Of a stretch of DNA of 64,000 bases, positions 1 through 10,781 are shown one piece after another. The DNA lies in contig OV050031.1 in NCBI GenBank assembly GCA_920105625.2, forward strand, positions 93,687,676 through 93,751,675, read 5' to 3'. Positions within the stretch are counted from its first letter, which is position 1, and every line of letters starts with the position of its first letter. This stretch comes from Clusia tigrina. Lineage: Eukaryota > Arthropoda > Insecta > Diptera > Clusiidae. Under the pieces are notes generated by a model that saw only the letters and a list, made by a program, of their open reading frames with translations, was not told where the DNA came from and searched no databases. Both the position numbers and the translations under genes were made by a program.

Positions 1-392
1 ATCAAAGTTTGCAACATACAAATGCTTGTAACTTGTTAGTGGAGCGTCATAAAACCTTGAAATTTTGTAACAATAAAGCACTCGAGCCTCTTGTCAATTT
101 AAGCTATCGCTCAAAGCTATGCTACCCTTGAGTCCCAAATCAAACACTGACAAAACTTCAAATGGCGCTAACTTCTCTACGGTACGTCCTACACCTATCA
201 AAGTTTGCAACATACAAATGCTGGTAACTTTTTACTGGAGCGTCATAAAACCTTGAAATTTTGTAACAATAAAGTACTCGAGTCTCTTGTCAATTTAAGC
301 TATCGCTCAAAGCTATGCTACCCTTAAGTCCCAAATCAAATATTGATAAAACTTCAAATGGCCCTAACTTCTGTACGGTACGTCCTACACCT

Positions 393-583
393 ATCAAAGT
401 TTGCAACATACAAATGCTTGTAACTTTTCACTGGAGCGTCATAAAACCTTGAAATTTTGTAACAATAAAGTACACGAGCCTCTTGTCAATTTAAGCTATC
501 GCTCAAAGCTACCCTTGAGTCCCAAATCAAATACTGATAAAACTTCAAATGGCCCTAAATTCTATACGGTACGTCCTACACCT
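393..583 (+). repeat. 191-bp deletion monomer (5 bp lost)
   Basis: This copy reads CTCAAAGCTACCCTTGAG where the norm is CTCAAAGCTATGCTACCC: five bases (ATGCT or equivalent) are missing between two CT-ending direct repeats, as expected for slippage between short repeats. It is the only 191-bp monomer I found. Confidence 0.92.
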
Positions 584-3500
584 ATGAAAGTTAGCAACAT
601 ACAAATGCTTGTAACTTGTTAGTGGAGCGTCATAAAACCTTGAAATTTTGTAACAATAAAGTACTCGAGCCGCTTGTCAATTTAAGCTATCGCTCAAAGC
701 TATGCTACCCTTAAGTCCCGAATCAAACATGGATAAAACTTCAAATGGCCCTAACTTCTATACGGTACGTCCTACACCTATCAAAGTTTGCAACATACAA
801 ATGCTTGTAACTTTTTACTGGAGCGTCATAAAACCTTGAAATTTTGTAACAATAAAGTACTCGAGCCGCTTGTCAATTTAAGCTATCGCTCAAAGCTATG
901 CTACCTTTGAATCCCAAATAAAACACAGATAAAACTTCAAATGGCCCTAACTTCTATACGGTACGTCCTACACCTATCAAAGTTTGCAACATACAAATGC
1001 TTGTAACTTTTTACTGGAGCGTAATAAAACCTTGAAATTTTGTTACAATAAAGTACTCGAGCCTCTTGTCAATTTAAGCTATCTCTCAAAGCTATGCTAC
1101 CCTTGAATCCCAAATCAAACACTGATAAAACTTCAAATGGCCCTAACTTCTATACGGTACGTCCTACACCTATCAAAGTTTGCAACATATAAATGCTTGT
1201 AACTTTTTACTGAAGCGTCATAAAACCTTGAAATTTTGTAACAATTAAGGTACTCGAGCCTCTTGTCAATTTAAGCTATCGCTCAAAGCTATGCTACCAT
1301 TGAATCCCAAATCAAACACTGATAAAACTTCAAATGGCCCTAACTTCTATACGGTTCGTCCTACACCTATCAAAGTTTGCAACATACAAATGCTTGTTAC
1401 TTTTTACTGGAGCGTCATAAAACCTTGAAATTTTGTAACAATACAGTACTCGAGCCTCTGGTCAATTTAAGCTATTGCTCAAAGCTATGCTACCCTTGAA
1501 TCCCAAATCAATCACTGATAAAACTTCAAATGGCCCTAACTTCTATACGGTACGTCCTACACCCATCAAAGTTTGCAACATACAAATGCTTGTAACTTTT
1601 TACTGGCGTGTCATAAAACCTTGAAATTTTGTAACAATAAAGTACTCGAGCCTCTTGTCAATTTAAGCTATCGCTCAAAGCTATGCTACCCTCAAGTCCC
1701 AAATCAAACACTGATAAAACTTCAAATGGCCCTAAATTCTATACGGTACGTCCTACACCTATCAAAGTTTGCAACATACAAATGCTTGTAACTTTTTACT
1801 GGAGCGTCATAAAACCTTGAAATTTTGTAACAATAAAGTACTCGAGCCTCTTGTCAATTTAAGCTATCGCTCAAAGCTATGCTACCCTTGAATCCCAAAT
1901 CAAACACTGATAAAACTTCAAATGGCCCTAACTTCTATACGGTACGTCCTACACCTATAAAAGTTTGCAACATACAAATGCTTGTAACTTTTTACTGGAG
2001 CGTCATAAAACCTTGAAATTTTGTAACAATAAAGCACTCGAGCCTCTTGTCAATTTAAGCTATCGCTCAAAGCTATGCTACCCTTGAGTCCCAAATCAAA
2101 CACTGATAAAACTTCAAATGGCCCTAAATTATATACGGTACGTCCTACACCTATCAAAGTTAGCAACATACAAATGCTTGTAACTTGGAATTGGAGCGTC
2201 ATAAAACCTTGAAATTTTGTAACAATAAAGTACTCGAGCCGCTTGTCAATTTAAGCTATCGCTCAAAGCTATGCTACCCTTGAGTTCCAAATCAGACACT
2301 GATAAAACTTCAAATGGCCCTAACTTCTATACGGTACGTCCTACACCTATCAAAGTTTGCAACATACAAATGCTGGTAACTTTTTACTGGAGCGTCATAA
2401 AACCTTGAAATTTTGTAACAATAAAGTACTCGAGCCGCTTGTCAATTTAAGCTATCGCTCAAAGCTATGCTACCCTTGAGTCCCAAATCAAACACTGCTA
2501 AAACTTCAAATGGCCCTAACTTCTATACGGTACGTCCTACACCTATCAAAGTTTGCAACATACAAATGCTTGTAAATTTTTACTGGAGCGTCATAAAACC
2601 TTGAAATTTTGTAACAATAAAGTACTCGAGCCTCTTGTCAATTTAAGCTATCGCTCAAAGCTATGCTACCCTTAAGTCCCAAATCAAACACTGATAAAAC
2701 TGCAAATGGCCCTAACTTCTATACGGTACGTCCTACACCTATCAAAGTTTGCAACATACAAATGCTTGTAACTTTTTACTGGAGCGTAATAAAACCTTGA
2801 AATTTTGTAACAATAAAGTACTCGAGCCTCTTGTCAATTTAAGCTATCGCTCAAAGCTATGCTACCCTTGAGTCCCAAATCAAACACTGATAAAACTTCA
2901 AATGACCCTAACTTCTATACGGTACGTCCTACACCTATCAAAGCTTACAACATGCAAATGTTTGTAACTTTTCACTGGAGCGCCATAAAACCTTGAAATT
3001 TTATAACAATAAAGTATTCGAGCCTCTTGTCAATTTAAGCTATCGCTCAAAGCTATGCTACCCTTAAGTCCCAAATCAAACACTGATAAAACTTCAAATG
3101 GCACTAAATTCTATACGGTACGTCCTACACCTATCAAAGTTTGCAACATACAAATGCTTGTAACTTTTTACTGGAGCGTCATAAACCCTTGAAATTTTGT
3201 AACAATAAAGTACTCGAGCCTCTTGTCAATTTAAGCTATCGCTCAAAGCTATGCTACCCTTGAATCCCAAATCAATCACTGATAAAACTTCAAATGGCCC
3301 TAACTTCTGTACGGTACGTCCTACACCTATCAAAGTTTGCAACATACAAATGCTTGTAACTTTTTACTGGAGCGTCATAAAACCTTGAAATTTTGTAACA
3401 ATAAAGTACTCGAGCCTCTTGTCAATTTAAGCTATCGCTCAAAGCTATGCTACCCTTGAGTCCCAAATCAAACACTGATAAAACTTCAAATGGCCCTAAC

Positions 3501-3720
3501 TTCTATACGGTACGTCCTACACCTATCAAAGTTTGCAACATACAAATGCTTGTAACTTTTTACTGGAGCGTAATAAAACCTTGAAATTTTGTAACAATAA
3601 AGTACTCGAGCCTCTTGTCAATTTAAGCTATCGCTCAAAGCTATGCTACCCTTGAGTCCCAAATCAAACACTGATAAAACTTCAAATGGCCCTAACTTCT
3701 ATACGGTACGTCCTACACCT

Positions 3721-3776
3721 ATCAAAGTTTGCAACATACAAATGCTTGTAACTTTTTACTGGAGCGTCATAAAACC
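3721..3776 (+). repeat. Internal sub-repeat A (unit 1-56) of the monomer
   Basis: First of three degenerate 56-bp segments inside the monomer. It aligns without gaps to segment C (unit 141-196): CAAATG, TAACTT and CGTC recur exactly 140 bp apart, about 29 of 56 bases agree overall and 23 of 37 over unit 19-55. It also aligns to segment B at an offset of exactly 56 (ATCAAAGTTTGCAAC against TTGAAATTTTGTAAC). Because C of one monomer is followed directly by A of the next, C, A and B form a continuous run of three 56-bp segments across the monomer boundary. Confidence 0.6.
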
Positions 3777-3832
3777 TTGAAATTTTGTAACAATAAAGTA
3801 CTCGAGCCTCTTGTCAATTTAAGCTATCGCTC
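3777..3832 (+). repeat. Internal sub-repeat B (unit 57-112), the most diverged
   Basis: Over its first 28 bases, 18 match segment A without gaps; beyond that similarity fades to background. It carries the AATAAA hexamer and the CTCGAG site. The homology is plausible but rests on a short stretch, so a chance match in A+T-rich sequence cannot be excluded. Confidence 0.35.
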
Positions 3833-3860
3833 AAAGCTATGCTACCCTTGAGTCCCAAAT
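3833..3860 (+). repeat. 28-bp remainder of the monomer (unit 113-140)
   Basis: The segment between sub-repeats B and C is 28 bp, half of 56, so the monomer is numerically 3.5 x 56. It shows no convincing similarity to A, B or C. It contains the variable GAGTCCC / GAATCCC / AAGTCCC / CTCAAGTCCC site that distinguishes many monomer subtypes. Confidence 0.4.
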
Positions 3861-3916
3861 CAAACACTGATAAAACTTCAAATGGCCCTAACTTCTATAC
3901 GGTACGTCCTACACCT
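3861..3916 (+). repeat. Internal sub-repeat C (unit 141-196)
   Basis: Aligned gaplessly with segment A at an offset of 140 bp, sharing CAAATG, TAACTT, GG and CGTC at the same relative positions. It contains CCCTAA within GGCCCTAACTT and two of the five CpGs (TACGGTACGTCC). Confidence 0.6.
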
Positions 3917-4504
3917 ATCAAAGTTTGCAACATACAAATGCTTGAAACTTTTTACTGGAGCGTCATAAAACCTTGAAATTTTGTAACAATAAAGTACTCG
4001 AGCCTCTTGTCAATTTAAGCTATCTCTCAAAGCTATGCTACCCTTGAGTCCCAAATCAAACACTGCTAAAACTTCAAATGGCCCTAACTTCTGTACGGTA
4101 CGTCCTACACCTATCAGAGTTTGCAACATACAAATGCTTGTAACTTTTTACTGGAGCGTCATAAAACCTTGAAATTTTGTAACAATAAAGTACTCGAGCC
4201 GCTTGTCAATTTAAGCTATCGCTCAAAGCTATGCTACCCTTGAGTCCCAAATCAAACACTGCTAAAACTTCAAATGGCCCTAACTTCTATACGGTACGTC
4301 CTACACCTATCAAAGTTTGCAACATACAAATGCTTGTAACTTTTTACTGGAGCGTCATAAAACCTTGAAATTTTGTAACAATAAAGCACTCGAGCCTCTT
4401 GTCAATTTAAGCTAACGCTCAAAGCAATGCTACCCTTGAGTCCCAAATCAAACACTGATAAAACATCAAATGGCCCTAACTTCTATACGGTACGTCCTAC
4501 ACCT

Positions 4505-5681
4505 ATCAAAGTTTGCAACATACAAATGCTTGTAACTTTTTACTGGAGCGTAATAAAACCTTGAAATTTTGTAACAATAAAGTACTCGAGCCTCTTGTCA
4601 ATTTAAGCTATCGCTCAAAGCTATGCTACCCTTGAGTCCCAAATCAAACACTGATAAAACTTCAAATGGCCCTAACTTCTATACGGTACGTCCTACACCT
4701 ATCAAAGTTTACAACATGCAAATGCTTGTAACTTTTCACTGGAGCGTCATAAAACCTTGAAATTTTGTAACAATAAAGTACTCGAGCCTCTTGTCAATTT
4801 AAGCTATCGCTCAAAGCTATGCTACCCTTAAGTCCCAAATCAAACACTGATAAAACTTCAAATGGCCCTAAATTCTATACGGTACGTCCTACACCTATCA
4901 AAGTTTGCAACATACAAATGCTTGTAACTTTTTACTGGAGCGTCATAAAACCTTGAAATTTTGTAACAATAAAGTACTCGAGCCTCTTGTCAATTTAAGC
5001 TATCGCTCAAAGCTATGCTACCCTTGAATCCCAAATCAATCACTGTTAAAACTTCAAATGGTCCTAACTTCTATACGGTACGTCCTACACCTATCAAAGT
5101 TTGCAACATACAAATGCTTGTAACTTTTTACTGGAGCGTCATAAAACCTTGAAATTTTGTAACAATAAAGTACTCGAGCCTCTTGACAATTTAAGCTATC
5201 TCTCAAAGCTATGCTACCCTTGAGTCCCAAATCAAACACTGATAAAACTTCAAATGGCCCTAACTTCTATACGGTACGTCCTACACCTATCAAAGTTTAC
5301 AACATACAAATGCTTGTAACTTTTTACTGGAGCGTAATAAAACCTTGAAATTTTGTAACAATAAAGTACTCGAGCCTCTTGTCAATTTAAGCTATCGCTC
5401 AAAGCTTTGTTACCCTTGAGTCCCAAATCAAACACTGATAAAACTTCAAATGGCCCTAACTTCTATACGGTACGTCCTACACCTATCAAAGTTTGCAACA
5501 TATAAATGCTTGTAACTTTTTACTGGAGCGTCATAAAACCATGAAATTTTGTAACAATTAAGGTACTCGAGCCTCTTGTCAATTTAAGCTATCGCTCAAA
5601 GCTATGCTACCCTTGAATCCCAAATCAAACACTGATAAAACTTCAAATGGCCCTAACTTCTATACGGTACGTCCTACACCT
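4505..5681 (+). repeat. 6-monomer higher-order repeat, copy 1 (1177 bp)
   Basis: Monomers in order carry: GCGTAATAAAACC; TTTACAACATGC; plain; GGTCCTAAC with CTTGACAATTT and TATCTCTC; GCGTAATAAAACC with GCTTTGTTACCC; and ACATATAAATG with ACCATGAAATT and CAATTAAGG (197 bp). The same ordered set follows directly at 5682. The upstream limit of similarity is near 4480, where GCTAACGCTCAAAGCAATGC stops matching. Confidence 0.9.
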
Positions 5682-6858
5682 ATCAAAGTTTGCAACATAC
5701 AAATGCTTGTAACTTTTTACTGGAGCGTAATAAAACCTTGAAATTTTGTAACAATAAAGTACTCGAGCCTCTTGTCAATTTAAGCTATCGCTCAAAGCTA
5801 TGCTACCCTTGAGTCCCAAATCAAACACTGATAAAACTTCAAATGGCCCTAACTTCTATACGGTACGTCCTACACCTATCAAAGTTTACAACATGCAAAT
5901 GCTTGTAACTTTTCACTGGAGCGTCATAAAACCTTGAAATTTTGTAACAATAAAGTACTCGAGCCTCTTGTCAATTTAAGCTATCGCTCAAAGCTATGCT
6001 ACCCTTAAGTCCCAAATCAAACACTGATAAAACTTCAAATGGCCCTAAATTCTATACGGTACGTCCTACACCTATCAAAGTTTGCAACATACAAATGCTT
6101 GTAACTTTTTACTGGAGCGTCATAAAACCTTGAAATTTTGTAACAATAAAGTACTCGAGCCTCTTGTCAATTTAAGCTATCGCTCAAAGCTATGCTACCC
6201 TTGAATCCCAAATCAATCACTGTTAAAACTTCAAATGGTCCTAACTTCTATACGGTACGTCCTACACCTATCAAAGTTTGCAACATACAAATGCTTGTAA
6301 CTTTTTACTGGAGCGTCATAAAACCTTGAAATTTTGTAACAATAAAGTACTCGAGCCTCTTGACAATTTAAGCTATCTCTCAAAGCTATGCTACCCTTGA
6401 GTCCCAAATCAAACACTGATAAAACTTCAAATGGCCCTAACTTCTATACGGTACGTCCTACACCTATCAAAGTTTACAACATACAAATGCTTGTAACTTT
6501 TTACTGGAGCGTAATAAAACCTTGAAATTTTGTAACAATAAAGTACTCGAGCCTCTTGTCAATTTAAGCTATCGCTCAAAGCTTTGTTACCCTTGAGTCC
6601 CAAATCAAACACTGATAAAACTTCAAATGGCCCTAACTTCTATACGGTACGTCCTACACCTATCAAAGTTTGCAACATATAAATGCTTGTAACTTTTTAC
6701 TGGAGCGTCATAAAACCATGAAATTTTGTAACAATTAAGGTACTCGAGCCTCTTGTCAATTTAAGCTATCGCTCAAAGCTATGCTACCCTTGAATCCCAA
6801 ATCAAACACTGATAAAACTTCAAATGGCCCTAACTTCTATACGGTACGTCCTACACCT
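5682..6858 (+). repeat. 6-monomer higher-order repeat, copy 2 (1177 bp)
   Basis: Repeats the block at 4505-5681 at an offset of exactly 1177 bp, with the same six subtypes and the same shared singletons (CTTGACAATTT, GCTTTGTTACCC, ACCATGAAATT). After 6858 the sequence switches to monomers with GCGTCATAAGACC. Confidence 0.9.
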
Positions 6859-8035
6859 ATCAAAGTTTGCAACATACAAATGCTTGTAACTTTTTACTGG
6901 AGCGTCATAAGACCTTGAAATTTTGTAACAATAAAGTACTCGAGCCTCTTGTCAATTTAAGCTATTGTTCAAAGCTATGCTACCCTTGAATCCCAAATCA
7001 ATCACTGATAAAACTTCAAAAGGCCCTAACTTCTATACGGTACGTCCTACACCTATCAAAGTTTGCAACATACAAATGCTTGTAACTTTTTACTGGAGTG
7101 TCATAAAACCTTGAAATTTTGTAACAATAAAGTACTCGAGCCTCTTGTCAATTTAAGCTATCGCTCAAAGCTATGCTACCCTTGAATCCCAAGTCAAACA
7201 CTGATAAAACTTCAAATGGCCCTAACTTCTGTACGGTACGTCCTACACCTATCAAAGTTTGCAACATACAAATGCTTGTAACTTTTTACTGGAGCGTCAT
7301 AAAACCTTGAAATTTTGTAACAATAAAGTACTCGATCCTCTTGTCAATTTAAGCTAACGCTCAAAGCTATGCTACCCTTGAGTCCCAAATCAAACACTGA
7401 TAAAACTTCAAATGGTCCTAAATTCTGTACGGTACGTCCTACACCTATCAAAGTTTGCAAAATACAAATGCTTGTAACTTTTTACTGCAGCGTCATAAAA
7501 CCTTGAAATTTTATAACAATAAAGTACTCGAGCCGCTTGTCAATTTAAAATATCGCTCAAAGCTATGCTACCCTTGAATCCCAAATCAAACACTGATAAA
7601 ACTTCAAATGGCCCTAACTTCTATACGGTACGTCCTACACCTATCAAAGTTTGTAACATACAAATGCTTGTAACTTTTTACTGGAGCGTAATAAAACCTT
7701 GAAATTTTGTAACAATAAAGTACTCGAGCCTCTTGTCAATTTAAGCTATCGCTCAAAGCTTTGTTACCCTTGAGTCCCAAATCAAACACTGATAAAACTT
7801 CAAATGGCCCTAACTTCTATACGGTACGTCCTACACCTATCAAAGTTTGCAACATATAAATGCTTGTAACTTTTTACTGGAGCGTCATAAAATCATGAAA
7901 TTTTGTAACAATTAAGGTACTCGAGCCTCTTGTCAATTTAAGCTATCGCTCAAAGCTATGCTACCCTTGAATCCCAAATCAAACACTGATAAAACTTCAA
8001 ATGGCCCTAACTTCTATACGGTACGTCCTACACCT
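6859..8035 (+). repeat. 6-monomer repeat of the GTCATAAGACC type (1177 bp)
   Basis: Monomer order: TCATAAGACC with ATTGTTC; GAGTGTCATAAAACC; TACTCGATCC with GCTAACGCTC; TTGCAAAATAC with TTTTATAAC and AAAATATCGC; GCGTAATAAAACC with GCTTTGTTACCC; and the ACCATG/CAATTAAGG 197-mer. The same order resumes at 8036, where extra monomers then expand it to seven. Confidence 0.85.
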
Positions 8036-10781
8036 ATCAAAGTTTGTAACATACAAATGCTTGTAACTTTTTACTGGAGCGTCATAAGACCTTGAAATTT
8101 TGTAACAATAAAGTACTCGAGCCTCTTGTCAATTTAAGCTATTGCTCAAAGCTATGCTACCCTTGAATCCCAAATCAATCACTGATAAAACTTCAAATGG
8201 CCCTAACTTCTATACGGTACGTCCTACACCTATCAAAGTTTGCAACATACAAATGCTTGTAACTTTTTACTGGAGTGTCATAAAACCTTGAAATTTTGTA
8301 ACAATAAAGTACTCGAGCCTCTTGTCAATTTAAGCTATCGCTCAAAGCTATGCTACCCTTGAATCCCAAGTCAAACACTGATACAACTTCAAATGGCCCT
8401 AACTTCTGTACGGTACGTCCTACACCTATCAAAGTTTGCAACATACAAATGCTTGTAACTTTTTACTGGAGCGTCATAAAACCTTGAAATTTTGTAACAA
8501 TAAAGTACTCGATCCTCTTGTCAATTTAAGCTAACGCTCAAAGCTATGCTACCCTTGAATCCCAAATCAAACACTGATAAAACTTCAAATGGTCCTAAAT
8601 TCTGTACGGTACGTCCTACACCTATCAAAGTTTGCAAAATACAAATGCTTGTAACTTTTTACTGGAGCGTCATAAAACCTTGAAATTTTATAACAATAAA
8701 GTACTCGAGCCGCTTGTCAATTTAAAATATCGCTCAAAGCTATGCTACCCTTGAATCCCAAATCAAACACTGATAAAACTTCAAATGGCCCTAACTTCTA
8801 TACGGTACGTCCTACACCTATCAAAGTTTGCAACATACAAATGCTTGTAACTTTTTACTGGAGCGTAATAAAACCTTGAAATTTTGTAACAATAAAGTAC
8901 TCGAGCCTCTTGTCAATTTAAGCTATCGCTCAAAGCTTTGTTACCCTTGAGTCCCAAATCAAACACTGATAAAACTTCAAATGGCCCTAACTTCTATACG
9001 GTACGTCCTACACCTATCAAAGTTTGCAACATATAAATGCTTGTAACTTTTTACTGGAGCGTCATAAAACCTTGAAATTTTATAACAATAAAGTACTCGA
9101 GCCGCTTGTCAATTTAAACTATCGCTCAAAGCTATGCTGCCCTTAAGTCCCAAATTAAACACTGATAAAACTTCAAATGGTCCTAACTTCTATACGGTAC
9201 GTCCTACACCTATCAAAGTTTGCAACATATAAATGCTTGTAACTTTTTACTGGAGCGTCATAAAACCATGAAATTTTGTAACAATTAAGGTACTCGAGCC
9301 TCTTGTCAATTTAAGCTATCGCTCAAAGCTATGCTACCCTTGAATCCCAAATCAAACACTGATAAAACTTCAAATGGCCCTAACTTCTATACGGTACGTC
9401 CTACACCTATCAAAGTTTGCAACATACAAATGCTTGTAACTTTTTACTGGAGCGTCATAAGACCTTGAAATTTTGTAACAATAAAGTACTCGAGCCTCTT
9501 GTCAATTTAAGCTATTGCTCAAAGCTATGCTACCCTTGAATCCCAAATCAATCACTGATAAAACTTCAAATGGCCCTAACTTCTATACGGTACGTCCTAC
9601 ACCCATCAAAGTTTGCAACATACAAATGCTTGTAACTTTTTACTGGAGTGTCATAAAACCTTGAAATTTTGTAACAATAAAGTACTCGAGCCTCTTGTCA
9701 ATTTAAGCTATCGCTCAAAGCTATGCTACCCTCAAGTCCCAAATCAAACACTGATAAAACTTCAAATGGCCCTAAATTCTATACGGTACGTCCTACACCT
9801 ATCAAAGTTTGCAACATACAAATGCTTGTAACTTTTTACTGGAGCGTCATAAAACCTGGAAATTTTGTAACAATAAAGTACTCGAGCCTCTTGTCAATTT
9901 AAGCTAACGCTCAAAGCTATGCTACCCTTGAATCCCAAGTCAAACACTGATAAAACTTCAAATGGCCCTAACTTCTGTACGGTACGTCCTACACCTATCA
10001 AAGTTTGCAACATACAAATGCTTGTAACTTTTTACTGGAGCGTCATAAAACCTTGAAATTTTGTAACAATAAAGTACTCGATCCTCTTGTCAATTTAAGC
10101 TATCGCTCAAAGCTATGCTACCCTTGAATCCCAAATCAAACACTGATAAAACTTCAAATGGTCCTAACTTCTGTACGGTACGTCCTACACCTATCAAAGT
10201 TTGCAAAATACAAATGCTTGTAACTTTTTACTGGAGCGTCATAAAACCTTGAAATTTTATAACAATAAAGTACTCGAGCCGCTTGTCAATTTAAAATATC
10301 GCTCAAAGCTATGCTACCCTTGAATCCCAAATCAAACACTGATAAAACTTAAAATGGCCCTAACTTCTATACGGTACGTCCTACACCTATCAAAGTTTGC
10401 AACATACAAATGCTTGTAACTTTTTACTGGAGCGTCATAAAACCTTGAAATTTTGTAACAATGAAGTACTCGAGCCTCTTGTCAATTTAAGCTATCGCTC
10501 AAAGCTTTGTTACCCTTGAGTCCCAAATCAAACACTGATAAAACTTCAAATGGCCCTAACTTCTATACGGTACGTCCTACACCTATCAAAGTTTGCAACA
10601 TATAAATGCTTTTAACTTTTTACTGGAGCGTCATAAAACCATGAAATTTTGTAACAATTAAGGTACTCGAGCCTCTTGTCAATTTAAGCTATCGCTCAAA
10701 GCTATGCTACCCTTGAATCCCAAATCAAACACTGATAAAACTTCAAATGGCCCTAACTTCTATACGGTACGTCCTACACCT
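8036..10781 (+). repeat. 14-monomer higher-order repeat, copy 1 (2746 bp)
   Basis: Two related seven-monomer halves of 1373 bp. Both halves have TCATAAGACC, TCGATCC, TTTTATAAC/AAAATATCGC, GCTTTGTTACCC and CAATTAAGG monomers. The first half adds a TTTTATAAC/GCTGCCCTTAAG monomer (start 9016). The second half instead has a CCCTCAAG monomer followed by an AACCTGGAAATT monomer (starts 9605 and 9801). The half boundary is at 9409. Confidence 0.9.

Larger units (their letters stand above)
3721..3916 (+). repeat. Reference monomer: a copy with the majority base at every position
   Basis: This copy equals the consensus I derived by eye and serves as the map for all others (unit positions 1-196). Landmarks: ATCAAAGTTTGC 1-12, CAAATG 19-24, TAACTT 29-34, GCGTC 44-48, GAAATTTTGTAAC 59-71, AATAAA 72-77, AGTACTCGAG 77-86 (overlapping ScaI- and XhoI-type hexamers), GCTATCGCTC 103-112, CCCTTGAGTCCC 125-136, CAAATG 159-164 again, TAACTT 169-174 again, TACGGTACGTCC 178-189. 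It holds five CpG sites (45, 83, 108, 180, 185). The unit is 26 G, 47 C and 123 A+T. 196 is one more than a multiple of three, so any reading frame shifts at each monomer. Confidence 0.95.
1..4504 (+). repeat. Region I: mixed monomers without a clear higher-order period
   Basis: Twenty-three monomers of several subtypes. The first two resemble monomers at 14509-14900 and 19216-19607, sharing CACTGACAAAAC, GGCGCTAAC with CTCTACGG, ATGCTGGTAAC and AAATATTGATAAAAC. Monomers at 1 and 584 share a TTGTTAGTGG variant in place of TTTTTACTGG. A monomer at 1172 carries the CAATTAAGG insertion typical of region II, and one at 2937 carries the CAAAGCTTACAACATGC variant found in regions III and V. This looks like a mosaic of subfamilies. 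Confidence 0.8.

Noticed and set aside
1573..1791. Plus-strand open frame of 72 codons, one of about twenty similar ones, as a protein family
   Set aside because: It lies wholly inside satellite monomers, crosses monomer boundaries with frame change, has no promoter or codon bias of its own, and exists only where a few subtype variants remove stops.
3721..3916. tRNA- or SINE-derived origin (pol III A and B boxes)
   Set aside because: The nearest B-box-like string on the minus strand (GTTTGATTT) misses key bases and no A box lies at a suitable distance; there is no poly-A tail or target duplication.
3721..3916. CENP-B box
   Set aside because: No match to the TTCG..A..CGGG pattern in the unit or the common variants.
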